Source: CBFFRJ01 sp963530515
Lineage (GTDB): Bacteria > Pseudomonadota > Gammaproteobacteria > Enterobacterales > Enterobacteriaceae
Assembly: GCA_963530515.1 (NCBI GenBank)
Contig: CAUSEC010000022.1
Span: 1 to 64,000, forward strand
DNA length: 64,000 nucleotides
Reading direction: 5' to 3'
Shown here: piece by piece, positions 1-7,335 of the stretch
How the letters are laid out: each line of letters starts with the position of its first letter
Numbering within the stretch: the stretch's first letter is position 1
Translations under genes and position numbers: made by a program
The notes under the pieces: generated by a model
Told to the model about the DNA's origin: nothing
Database searches by the model: none
Seen by the model: only the letters and a program-made list of their open reading frames with translations

Positions 1-556
1 AGAACGCCACCAGTTTGCCCAGTTTCAGGGTACCGGCCAGGGAGCACACTTCGTGAGAAATGCCTTCCATCATGCAGCCGTCGCCCATAAAGGCATACGT
101 GAAGTGGTCAACAATGTCATGGCCCGGACGGTTGAACTGCGCCGCCAGCGTCTTCTCGGCGATAGCCATACCGACCGCGTTCGCAATGCCCTGACCCAGC
201 GGCCCGGTGGTTGTCTCCACGCCAGGCGTGTAGCCCACTTCCGGGTGACCCGGCGTTTTGGAGTGCAGCTGACGGAAGCGCTGCAAATCGTTAAGAGAAA
301 CGTCGTACCCCGTCAGATGCAGCAGGCTGTAAATCAGCATCGAACCGTGACCATTAGAGAGAATAAAGCGGTCGCGGTTAGCCCAGGCCGGGTTGGCCGG
401 ATTATGTTTAAGAAAATCACGCCACAGGACTTCGGCGATGTCAGCCATACCCATCGGGGCGCCCGGGTGACCGGATTTGGCTTTCTGTACCGCGTCCATC
501 GAGAGCGCGCGCAGGGCATTGGCGCACTCGCGGCGCTGTATATTTGCTGTGTTCAT
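1..556 (-). CDS. tkt: Transketolase, N-terminal part (cut by window edge)
   Basis: Transketolase transfers two-carbon ketol units between sugar phosphates with thiamine diphosphate in the non-oxidative pentose phosphate pathway. About 185 N-terminal residues are present. Visible family motifs are KSGHPGAPMGMA, SNGHGSMLIYSLLHLTG and ETTTGPLGQGIANAVG, the last being part of the cofactor-binding region. The start ATG lies 20 bases after the transaldolase gene, so the two are probably co-transcribed, as talA-tktB are in E. coli. The N terminus (MNTANIQRRE) differs from that of E. coli TktA and TktB as I recall them. Placement at the end of a C4-sugar operon suggests a paralogue dedicated to using erythrose 4-phosphate. 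The downstream part is outside the window. Confidence 0.9.
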   Translation of the reverse strand, partial: MNTANIQRRECANALRALSMDAVQKAKSGHPGAPMGMADIAEVLWRDFLKHNPANPAWANRDRFILSNGHGSMLIYSLLHLTGYDVSLNDLQRFRQLHSKTPGHPEVGYTPGVETTTGPLGQGIANAVGMAIAEKTLAAQFNRPGHDIVDHFTYAFMGDGCMMEGISHEVCSLAGTLKLGKLVAF

Positions 557-576
557 CTTTTTTCCTTGCGGGCAGT

Positions 577-1527
577 TCAGAGCAGATCGCGGATCATGTT
601 TTCCAGTTTGATCTGGTCAACGGCAAACAGACGGATCCCTTCGGCCAGTTTCTCAACCGCCATCGGATCCTGGTGATGCTGCCAGAGAAACTCGGCCTGG
701 CTCATCGGGCTTGGGCGGTTTTCGCTGACAAAGCCTGGGTTAAGCTGGCGGGTCATTGGCGCATCGCAGGCAGCCAGTTCATCGAGCAGTGCCGGAGAGA
801 TGGTCAGGCGATCGCAGCCGGCCAGCGCCTGAATCTGCTCAATGCGGCGGAAGCTCGCGCCCATCACCACCGTCTCGTAGCCGTGGGCTTTGTAGTACTG
901 GTAAATCTCGCGCACCGATTTCACACCCGGATCGTTCTCAGCAACGTAAGCCGCCTGCGGGGCGTTCTTCTGATACCAGTCGTAAATGCGCCCGACAAAC
1001 GGCGAAATCAAAAACACCCCGGCTTCGGCGCTGGCACGGGCCTGGGCAAAGGAAAACAGCAGGGTCAGGTTACAGTTGATGCCACTTTGCTCCAGCTCTT
1101 CTGCCGCACGGATCCCCTCCCAGGTCGCTGCCAGCTTGATCAGGATGCGTGACGGCTCGATACCGTTTTGTTGATAGAGCTGAATGAGCTTGCGGGCGCG
1201 GGACACACACATGCCGCGATCCCAGGCAAAGCGGGCATCCACTTCGGTGGAGATACGCCCCGGCACGTGGCGCAGGACTTCGGTGCCGATATCCACCGCC
1301 ACCTGGTCGCAGGCGTTAATCAACTGCGTCTCGGCATTTCCGCCCTGGCGGCGGGCTTTGCCCACGGCGTCGGCAATCAGCGCCTGGTATTGCGGTAGCT
1401 GGGCCGCTTTGAGCACCAGTGACGGGTTAGTGGTCGCATCCTGCGGGGCAAATTTCTTGATTGAGTCAATATCACCGGTGTCAGCCACTACCACGGTCAC
1501 GGCTTTTAAAGCATCTAACTGGTTCAT
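577..1527 (-). CDS. talA: Transaldolase, TalA-type
   Basis: Transaldolase moves a dihydroxyacetone unit between sedoheptulose 7-phosphate and glyceraldehyde 3-phosphate, giving erythrose 4-phosphate and fructose 6-phosphate. The protein is 316 residues, the length of E. coli TalA. The Schiff-base lysine lies in ILIKLAATWEGIRAAEE, with NCNLTLLFSFAQA and SPFVGRIYDW downstream. I chose the ATG at 1527, preceded by AGGAGA, over an in-frame start 20 codons further upstream, because MNQLDALK matches the family N terminus. It follows the RpiB-like gene by about 25 bases and precedes transketolase, forming the sugar-phosphate end of the operon that begins at the PdxA-like gene. Confidence 0.93.
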   Translation of the reverse strand: MNQLDALKAVTVVVADTGDIDSIKKFAPQDATTNPSLVLKAAQLPQYQALIADAVGKARRQGGNAETQLINACDQVAVDIGTEVLRHVPGRISTEVDARFAWDRGMCVSRARKLIQLYQQNGIEPSRILIKLAATWEGIRAAEELEQSGINCNLTLLFSFAQARASAEAGVFLISPFVGRIYDWYQKNAPQAAYVAENDPGVKSVREIYQYYKAHGYETVVMGASFRRIEQIQALAGCDRLTISPALLDELAACDAPMTRQLNPGFVSENRPSPMSQAEFLWQHHQDPMAVEKLAEGIRLFAVDQIKLENMIRDLL

Positions 1528-1552
1528 TCTGGTCTCCTTGTGCGCCGTGGCG

Positions 1553-2011
1553 TCAGTCTCTGGCATGCTGGTTCTGGTAGTAATCAATGCGTTCTACTTT
1601 TGCCGCAGATCCGCCCCCTTCATATTCCGCTTCAAGCCAGGCTTGAATAATTTTTTTGCCCAGTTCCGGGCCAATCACACGTGCACCAAGGGTAACGATT
1701 TGCGCATTGTTACTTTTACGCGCCCGTTCCGCAGAGAAGGTGTCGTGGCACTGTGCGGCGCGCACGCCCGGCACTTTATTTGCCACAATGCTCATCCCAA
1801 TACCGGTGCCGCAAATTAATATGCCGCGGTCGTGCTCACCCTGTTTAACAGCCATCGCAACATCATGGGCAACATCAGGATAATAATTCGCGTCCGGGCG
1901 TTTATCGCTGCTGTAATCCACAACGGCGATCCCCTGCTCAGCTAAATAGCTGGCAATAGCATCGCGAAACGCATAGGCCGCATCATCCGCACCAATGGCG
2001 ATTGTTTTCAT
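1553..2011 (-). CDS. RpiB/LacAB-family sugar-phosphate isomerase
   Basis: This 152-residue protein belongs to the RpiB/LacA/LacB aldose-ketose isomerase family. The motif GILICGTGIGMSIVANK carries the family's catalytic cysteine, and the N terminus MKTIAIGADDAAYAFRD matches the phosphate-binding start of the family. Canonical RpiB interconverts ribose 5- and ribulose 5-phosphate. Paralogues in erythritol pathways (EryI) convert D-erythrulose 4-phosphate to D-erythrose 4-phosphate. The position between a PTS EIIA gene and talA-tkt makes the tetrose-phosphate role plausible, but that is inference. The start is supported by the GAGGATACTGCT leader. Confidence 0.85.
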   Translation of the reverse strand: MKTIAIGADDAAYAFRDAIASYLAEQGIAVVDYSSDKRPDANYYPDVAHDVAMAVKQGEHDRGILICGTGIGMSIVANKVPGVRAAQCHDTFSAERARKSNNAQIVTLGARVIGPELGKKIIQAWLEAEYEGGGSAAKVERIDYYQNQHARD

Positions 2012-2025
2012 AGCAGTATCCTCAA

Positions 2026-2394
2026 TTATTCACGAAAAATAGAAATCTGATCCCCTGGGAGAATATTTTGTGGCGTCGGCCCACACAGGTGGACCGTGCC
2101 AGGTAATTCAGCGTCAATAGCGCCATCAAAACTTAAGGTAATATGTCCGAGCTGTTTTAAATTCGCCGTTGCCACATCGCCGACTGCGGTAATTCGATAG
2201 AATAAAGTATTTATTTTTACCGCAAGGCCAGGTAATAACACATCTGTTAATTCCCCAGACCGGTGCACGGCGCAATAGTCAGCAATATCTGGCGGAACAG
2301 GTTCAGCAAATAATATTAATTTATTCTGCTTTAAATATTCCGCGGCAAACTCACCCACGTAGGTTATTTCCAGGTGGTACAACGGCGACGACAT
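2026..2394 (-). CDS. Glucitol/sorbitol-type PTS EIIA protein
   Basis: This 122-residue soluble protein aligns by eye along its length with SrlB (EIIA-Gut). The residue corresponding to the phosphorylated histidine is His44 in CAVHRSGEL, and the C-terminal LPGTVHLCGPTP block is also kept, so it should accept phosphate from HPr. Its ATG directly abuts the stop codon of the permease gene (TAA then ATG), implying translational coupling. A glucitol-type EIIB domain is fused to a sugar-acid kinase two genes upstream, but no EIIC is present. The pair may therefore regulate or energise the kinase instead of transporting a polyol. That role is inference. Confidence 0.9.
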   Translation of the reverse strand: MSSPLYHLEITYVGEFAAEYLKQNKLILFAEPVPPDIADYCAVHRSGELTDVLLPGLAVKINTLFYRITAVGDVATANLKQLGHITLSFDGAIDAELPGTVHLCGPTPQNILPGDQISIFRE

Positions 2395-3411
2395 TTATTT
2401 GTTTCCTTTACTGACCGGTGAAGAGAGTGGCATCGGTTTTTCTTCCACGATTGCGGCCTCTTCCACCACCGGGGCGCGGGCTTTCAGGCGCTTATCAAAC
2501 CAGGCCACCAGCACCGGGGCGGTGAGCATAGTGATGATACTGGCGGTGGCGAGCTGAGCGGTGGCAGCGTCAACGTAAACCGCGAGCGAAGGATCCGCCT
2601 GAGCCACCATCGCCGGCGTCAGGGCCGAACTCGCCGCCGTGGTGCCCAGGGCCGCGCCCAGCGCTGTTTTCTTCTTCAGGAACAGGTTGTAGAGGAAGTA
2701 GAAAATGATGCCGGTAATGGCGGAGATAATCCCCAGCACGATGCCGGACAGCCCGGCGGTAAATACCGTGTTGATGCTGGAGTTCGCACCGATAGCAAAC
2801 GACATGATGATAATGATCAGCGGCTGCGCCGAGGCACAAAGCTGCTTAAAGCGATCGTCGAGATTACCCCACAGCATGCCGATCAGCAGCGGGATCAGCA
2901 TGGAAAGCAGCGCCGCAAACGGGATGTTTGCCAGACCGCTCACCCCCAGCACCATCATGGTGACGAAGGGGCCGTCTTTGATACAGAACACCGAAATGGC
3001 CCCGGCGTCGCTGGCATCACCGTAGTTGCTGCACAGGGCAATATAGAGCGAGCTGTTGGAGCTGGTCAGGCAGGCAACGAATGCCAGGGTGGAAATCCCC
3101 AGGAACCCCACCGGGCCAAACATACTGCCCACGACCCACACCGCCAGCGCACCAGCAATGCATTTTAAAATCAGCAGGACTGCGCCTTTGTACAGCGGCA
3201 GTCCTGCCTGACGAATATTGATGGAGGTGCCGCAAATTAGCAGAAATATCCCCATCATGGCGCTGGAACCCGCTTTAAACAGAGCCGTTGTTGGGCCGCC
3301 AATGGTTAATACCTGTGGTGCAAAAGTATTTAAAAGAATAGCCACCAGCAGCGGAATAATAATCAGCCCGCCCGGCACCTTATTCATTTTTTCAAATATG
3401 TTAATTTTCAT
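2395..3411 (-). CDS. KdgT-type 2-keto-3-deoxygluconate permease family transporter
   Basis: This 338-residue inner-membrane protein has about ten hydrophobic segments and resembles KdgT, the 2-keto-3-deoxygluconate:H+ symporter. The shared start is MKINIFEKMNKVPGG (KdgT has a similar IEKIPGG). LSTLAFVACLTSSNSSLY and the glycine/alanine-rich TTAASSALTPAMVA block also fit the family. I chose the ATG at 3411 from this similarity. An ATG at 3435 and a GTG at 3450 are alternatives. The C-terminal tail is longer than that of KdgT. The likely substrate is a small sugar acid, probably the one phosphorylated by the neighbouring kinase. Confidence 0.85.
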   Translation of the reverse strand: MKINIFEKMNKVPGGLIIIPLLVAILLNTFAPQVLTIGGPTTALFKAGSSAMMGIFLLICGTSINIRQAGLPLYKGAVLLILKCIAGALAVWVVGSMFGPVGFLGISTLAFVACLTSSNSSLYIALCSNYGDASDAGAISVFCIKDGPFVTMMVLGVSGLANIPFAALLSMLIPLLIGMLWGNLDDRFKQLCASAQPLIIIIMSFAIGANSSINTVFTAGLSGIVLGIISAITGIIFYFLYNLFLKKKTALGAALGTTAASSALTPAMVAQADPSLAVYVDAATAQLATASIITMLTAPVLVAWFDKRLKARAPVVEEAAIVEEKPMPLSSPVSKGNK

Positions 3412-3496
3412 AGGATAACTCGCATATGGATACATAAGTGAATTATTCACGACGCACTGCCCGAATAATTATTCGCGTCGCATATTATTATTTGTC

Positions 3497-5215
3497 TTAT
3501 TGCAGTGATTCTTTATAAATATGTTCCACAATGGTACTGATAATATCTTCTGGTCCGGTTAAGCCACCTTTACCCACGCAGACTAATCCGGCATATTCCC
3601 CACCGATAATTCTGACCATATCGGTTTGTGGAATAACGTAGTCAATCATTTCGATGCCGGTGGCACCCAGTTCTTTAAGCACATTGACCATGGTGTCGCC
3701 ACCGGTCATGTACAGGCCTTTAATTTCTTCCGGTGCGCAGTTCAAAATTTCTTTGACGATGCTGCCGAGGCCTTTATTAATATTTTCTGCCGCCTGGCCG
3801 TGGTCGAGGTTAAAACGCTGCTCCTCTTCACGCAGATCCAGCAGCCTGCCGGTCAGGGCAGATTCAAACACAAAGAGCGCATTTTTATGCTCCGTTACGC
3901 ATTTCTGCGCCTGGCGCACGATACGGCTGATTTCGATCTCCGCCGCGTTTTTGCGATCCACCAGCAGTTCGGCATCCACCGGAATATGGCAAACGCGATC
4001 GTCGTGGGCGATCAAATGACTGAGCTGCTTTTTGGTCACCGGCGTGGCGCTTCCGGCCACGATCACGACCGATCCGTTCTGGGCACTGCGTGGTAACGGC
4101 TGCTGCTCGAGGCGTTTTTCTTCCCGCATCAGGCCACGGTGCACCGCCAGACGCTCGGTAAACGGACCCGGATCCACCGCCAGCACGTTCCAGTTCAGAT
4201 CCACCACCGCATGGGCAATCGCGTTCACGTCGTCCAGGGTAATGGCATCGACCACAATCACCCGCGAGCCTTCCTGCTGGCGCGCCTGTAATTGTTCCTG
4301 AATCACCGTATTGCCCTGCATCACCTGCGACAGCGCAATATGGCCAACATGGTGCTGAGTCTGATTGGCCAGCAAACCTGGCACCCAGGATTCAGTCACC
4401 GGGGTGCGCACATCGCGCGCCACATCGGTACAGGAGAGTGCGACTGAATCAATCACCGAATAGCCCCCGACCAGAATGCGGCGGGACTGCGGCATGGCGG
4501 GCACCACGACGGCGACCGTTTCTTGCGGCAGCAGCGCCAGCATGGCGTCAATTTCATAACCAATGCCGCCGCGCAGGGTGGTATCAATACGCTTGGTGAA
4601 GTAGTGGGCACCGCGTGATTTCAGCTGCTGCACCGCCGCGCTCACCCGCTGCTGGGCTTCCGCTTTCGGCAGCGGACGGCTGTCGCTGCTCACCACCATC
4701 GCCGGGTATTCCACTTCGTTACGGGCGAAGGAGTCGGTGTCAAAAAACGCGGCGGTCTTCAGCCCACTGCGCGCCAGCAGTACGCCCACGGTGGTGGCCC
4801 CGGTTAAATCGTCGGCCACGATCCCCAACTTGCCGCCCTCGCCCGCCGGGTAGACCATCTCAATACAGGCCGGTGTAACGCCGGAGACGTAGATATCTTC
4901 GTGGATAAACTCCGCCAGTGGTCCACTTTTCCCGGTGTGGTGCAGGTTGATGGTCGGGATACCGCGTTTCGGATAGAGACCGCAGCGCAAGGTGCCGCCG
5001 CAGTCGATAACCATCACACCAATCTCGTTTTCTGCCGGTTCACCGTGCTTGAACACATCGACCGACGGCCAGCCGGTCAGTTCGCAGAGGCGGTCAACCA
5101 CCGCAGGGCGAATGCCCCCGGTGATATAGGCGATTTTTTTCGGCTGTCCGAGCGTGACCGTTAACGGCCCGCCCCAGCCCTTACTTCCTTTACTAATTAA
5201 CAGATGTTTTTCCAT
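3497..5215 (-). CDS. Fusion of glucitol-type PTS EIIB domain and DUF1537 four-carbon acid-sugar kinase
   Basis: This is a 572-residue two-domain protein. Residues 1-125 match the N-terminal EIIB domain of SrlE (EIIBC-Gut): GSKGWGGPL, ITGGIRPAVVDRL, VIDCGGTLRCGLYPKR and HTGKSGPLAEFI. Cysteines 72 and 78 of the CGGTLRC motif are retained, so a phosphocysteine is possible. From residue 128 to the end is a DUF1537 kinase (LGIVADDLTGATTVGVLLARS at the start, MTGGDTMVNVLKELGA and GLVCVGKGG near the end), a family that phosphorylates threonate and erythronate. The ATG at 5215 follows GAGGGGCAGAGA; an in-frame TTG lies 7 codons upstream. The PdxA-like gene precedes it and the permease follows. The usual kinase is a stand-alone protein. 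Confidence 0.9.
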   Translation of the reverse strand: MEKHLLISKGSKGWGGPLTVTLGQPKKIAYITGGIRPAVVDRLCELTGWPSVDVFKHGEPAENEIGVMVIDCGGTLRCGLYPKRGIPTINLHHTGKSGPLAEFIHEDIYVSGVTPACIEMVYPAGEGGKLGIVADDLTGATTVGVLLARSGLKTAAFFDTDSFARNEVEYPAMVVSSDSRPLPKAEAQQRVSAAVQQLKSRGAHYFTKRIDTTLRGGIGYEIDAMLALLPQETVAVVVPAMPQSRRILVGGYSVIDSVALSCTDVARDVRTPVTESWVPGLLANQTQHHVGHIALSQVMQGNTVIQEQLQARQQEGSRVIVVDAITLDDVNAIAHAVVDLNWNVLAVDPGPFTERLAVHRGLMREEKRLEQQPLPRSAQNGSVVIVAGSATPVTKKQLSHLIAHDDRVCHIPVDAELLVDRKNAAEIEISRIVRQAQKCVTEHKNALFVFESALTGRLLDLREEEQRFNLDHGQAAENINKGLGSIVKEILNCAPEEIKGLYMTGGDTMVNVLKELGATGIEMIDYVIPQTDMVRIIGGEYAGLVCVGKGGLTGPEDIISTIVEHIYKESLQ

Positions 5216-5242
5216 TCTCTGCCCCTCAGTACGCAAGACGCC

Positions 5243-6250
5243 TTAGTGCTGTTTCATTTTCCAGTAACGCGCGGCAACCACCGTGGACTCCAGCATGCTC
5301 ACCGTGCCCGCTTTGCCTGTTCCGGCAATATCAAACGCCGTACCGTGATCGACGGAGCTGCGCATAAACGGCAGGCCGAAGGTAATGGTGATAGAGCGTT
5401 CAAAATCGAGGGTCTTACAGGCGATGTGGCCCTGGTCGTGATAAAGCGACAGAATCGCGTCGTATTTGCCGAGTTTGCCCAGGTGGAAGACGGAGTCAGC
5501 CGGAACGGGACCAATGGCGTTAATGCCCAGTTCCTGCGCGGCTTTCACCGCCGGGATCAGGTTGTCAGCTTCTTCATGACCGAACAGACCGTTGTCGGAG
5601 CCGTGCGGGTTCAGTGCGGCGACCGCAATGCGCGGGTTTTCGATGTTCAGCGCGGTGAACTCGTGGTGAATCTGCTGTACGCAGGCCAGCACGCGCTCTT
5701 TGTTGGCGTAATCACAGGCATCTTTCAGCGCCATGTGGCGGCTGACGAAGAAAACACGCAGGTTGTGCACGTGGAACATCGTCAGGCCGTAGTCGGACTT
5801 GGTTTCGACCTGATAGATTTCGGTGTGGCCCGGCAGCTTGCAGCCCGCCAGCTTAATCGCTTCTTTATGGATCGGCGCGGTAGACACCACGTCAATCAGG
5901 CCCGCTTTGCCAAGCTCGATGGACTTCATCACGTAATCCAGCGACATCTGCCCCGCCAGCTTCTGCACTTTGCCCCAGACGATGCTGTCGTAGTCGTAAT
6001 CGCCGGTTTCCAGCACGTCCAGCGTGCCCCAGGCATACTTCGCCTGGCTGGGGTGAGTGATTTTGTTAATCGGGAAATCGCAACCCTGGATTTTCATCGC
6101 CCGCTCAATAATAGGGATAGAGCCGATCAGAAAAGGTTTGCACTCGTCGTATACGCTTTTGTCCATCAGGGTGGCAACGGTGATTTCCGGGCCAATCCCG
6201 GCAGGATCGCCAATAGTGACTGCTACAACGGGTTTTTTATCTACAGACAT
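5243..6250 (-). CDS. pdxA2: PdxA2-family 4-phospho-threonate/erythronate dehydrogenase
   Basis: This 335-residue protein of the PdxA family is an NAD-dependent, metal-binding dehydrogenase that decarboxylates its product. The start VAVTIGDPAGIGPEI, GHTEIYQ, ALNPHGSDNG and LYHDQGH (metal-binding histidines) are all visible. The true vitamin B6 gene pdxA lies elsewhere in enterics. Paralogues paired with DUF1537 kinases oxidise 4-phospho-D-threonate or -erythronate to dihydroxyacetone phosphate and CO2. Being directly upstream of such a kinase (27-base gap) supports that role. It is the first gene of the operon, with GAGGTCCGACG before the ATG. Confidence 0.9.
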   Translation of the reverse strand: MSVDKKPVVAVTIGDPAGIGPEITVATLMDKSVYDECKPFLIGSIPIIERAMKIQGCDFPINKITHPSQAKYAWGTLDVLETGDYDYDSIVWGKVQKLAGQMSLDYVMKSIELGKAGLIDVVSTAPIHKEAIKLAGCKLPGHTEIYQVETKSDYGLTMFHVHNLRVFFVSRHMALKDACDYANKERVLACVQQIHHEFTALNIENPRIAVAALNPHGSDNGLFGHEEADNLIPAVKAAQELGINAIGPVPADSVFHLGKLGKYDAILSLYHDQGHIACKTLDFERSITITFGLPFMRSSVDHGTAFDIAGTGKAGTVSMLESTVVAARYWKMKQH

Positions 6251-6497
6251 CGTCGGACCTCTCGGTAAGGAAAATACTCATCGTTCATATGTTCACTACT
6301 AAATCATATGAACACTAGGCTAACTGATGCCCTGCCGATGGGAAGTGATGAAGATCACAGAAAAAAATTGCCCCTGGTTTTCGATCGTAAAAATGTGATC
6401 TAACATATGTTCAAGCACTGAATAAATGTTCAACCTGATCACATTACGGCATAACCTGTTATGCAACTGATTGATTAACAAGGATCTGGAGAAACTG
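6251..6497 (-). promoter_or_regulatory. Divergent promoter region with CATATG inverted repeats
   Basis: This intergenic region lies between the pdxA2-like operon (minus) and the TIM paralogue (plus). It holds a perfect inverted repeat, GTTCATATG at 6283-6291 and CATATGAAC at 6305-6313. A related half-site ACATATGTTCA lies at 6403-6413, followed by ATGTTCAAC at 6426-6433. These are good candidates for operators of the SorC-family regulator encoded downstream. GAAGATCACAG near 6350 and TGTGATCTAACAT near 6395 resemble CRP half-sites. Confidence 0.6.
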
Positions 6498-7292
6498 ATG
6501 AAACGCCTGATGATTGGCACCAGCTGGAAGATGAACAAACCGTTGTCGCAGGCCATGGCCTGGTGTGATGCCCTGGCCACCCAGTTACCACCGGTATTGC
6601 ACCCCGCGATTCAGCCTTTTTTTATCCCCCCTTTTACCGCCATCGAGCCTGTCACCGCGTTTCTGAAAGCCCACAATTTGCCCTGTCTGACCGGTGCGCA
6701 GAACATGCATCAGGACGAGGCGGGAGCCTGGACGGGTGAGATCTCCGCCAGCATGATTGCCGAAACGGGCGCAACACTTGTGGAGATGGGCCACTCCGAG
6801 CGGCGGGGGGCATTCAATGAAACAGACGCGGCGGTCAACGCCAAAGTGCACACCGCCCTGCGCCACGGCCTGCGCCCGCTGGTGTGCATTGGCGACAGCG
6901 CCGATGAAAAACGATGGGGCGTGTCGGTGGAATCCGTGGTCCGGCAGATGAAAATCGCCCTGTATGGCCTGAATGCAGAGCAGGCAAAGCAGGTGCTGAT
7001 TGCCTATGAGCCCATCTGGGCGATTGGCGAGCACGGCACCCCCGCGACGCCAGCGCAGGCGGCGGAGATTCATCAGGCACTGCGGGCCGCACTTTGTGCG
7101 TTATATGGCGCTGAAGAGGGGCAACAAATTTCGCTGCTCTACGGCGGCAGCGTCAATCTGCAAAACTGCGTGGAGCTGGTTTCGCAGGACAATATCGACG
7201 GTCTGTTTATCGGTCGTTCCGCGTGGGAAGCCGCAGGATACTGTGCAATTGTTCAGCGCGTAGTGCAGGATTTTATAACAAAAGCACAGTAG
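6498..7292 (+). CDS. Triosephosphate isomerase paralogue (TpiA2/EryH-like)
   Basis: This 264-residue TIM-barrel isomerase keeps all three catalytic residues: Lys in GTSWKMNK, His in MGHSERR and Glu in AYEPIWAIG. The flexible loop is EHGTPATP rather than the usual TGKxAT, as in the diverged TpiA2/EryH group. EryH converts L-erythrulose 1-phosphate to D-erythrulose 4-phosphate. Alternatively the enzyme converts dihydroxyacetone phosphate, the expected PdxA2 product, to glyceraldehyde 3-phosphate. The ATG at 6498 follows GGAGAAACTG. It is divergent from the pdxA2-kinase operon and is followed by the SorC regulator gene. Confidence 0.88.
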   Translation: MKRLMIGTSWKMNKPLSQAMAWCDALATQLPPVLHPAIQPFFIPPFTAIEPVTAFLKAHNLPCLTGAQNMHQDEAGAWTGEISASMIAETGATLVEMGHSERRGAFNETDAAVNAKVHTALRHGLRPLVCIGDSADEKRWGVSVESVVRQMKIALYGLNAEQAKQVLIAYEPIWAIGEHGTPATPAQAAEIHQALRAALCALYGAEEGQQISLLYGGSVNLQNCVELVSQDNIDGLFIGRSAWEAAGYCAIVQRVVQDFITKAQ

Positions 7293-7311
7293 TATTAGGG
7301 AGGTACAGGTA

Positions 7312-7335
7312 ATGGAAAAACAATGCGATGGCTGA
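7312..7335 (+). other. Possible seven-codon leader reading frame overlapping the regulator start
   Basis: A strong ribosome-binding sequence GGGAGG at 7298-7303 is correctly spaced for the ATG at 7312, which opens a frame of only seven codons (MEKQCDG) ending in TGA at 7333-7335. The SorC regulator ATG at 7328 lies inside it in another frame and has no well-placed Shine-Dalgarno sequence of its own. Regulator translation may depend on termination of this leader. Confidence 0.4.

Noticed and set aside
1..556. Transketolase as a pseudogene because it is short
   Set aside because: The frame is open to the window edge and motifs are intact; it is cut only by the window.
2395..3411. The KdgT-type permease as the missing EIIC of the glucitol-type PTS
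   Set aside because: Its sequence fits the 2-keto-3-deoxygluconate permease family, with no similarity by eye to SrlA or the SrlE membrane domain.
5204..6268. A long open frame opposite the pdxA2-like gene
   Set aside because: It is the antisense of a well-supported enzyme gene and its product has no recognisable domain.
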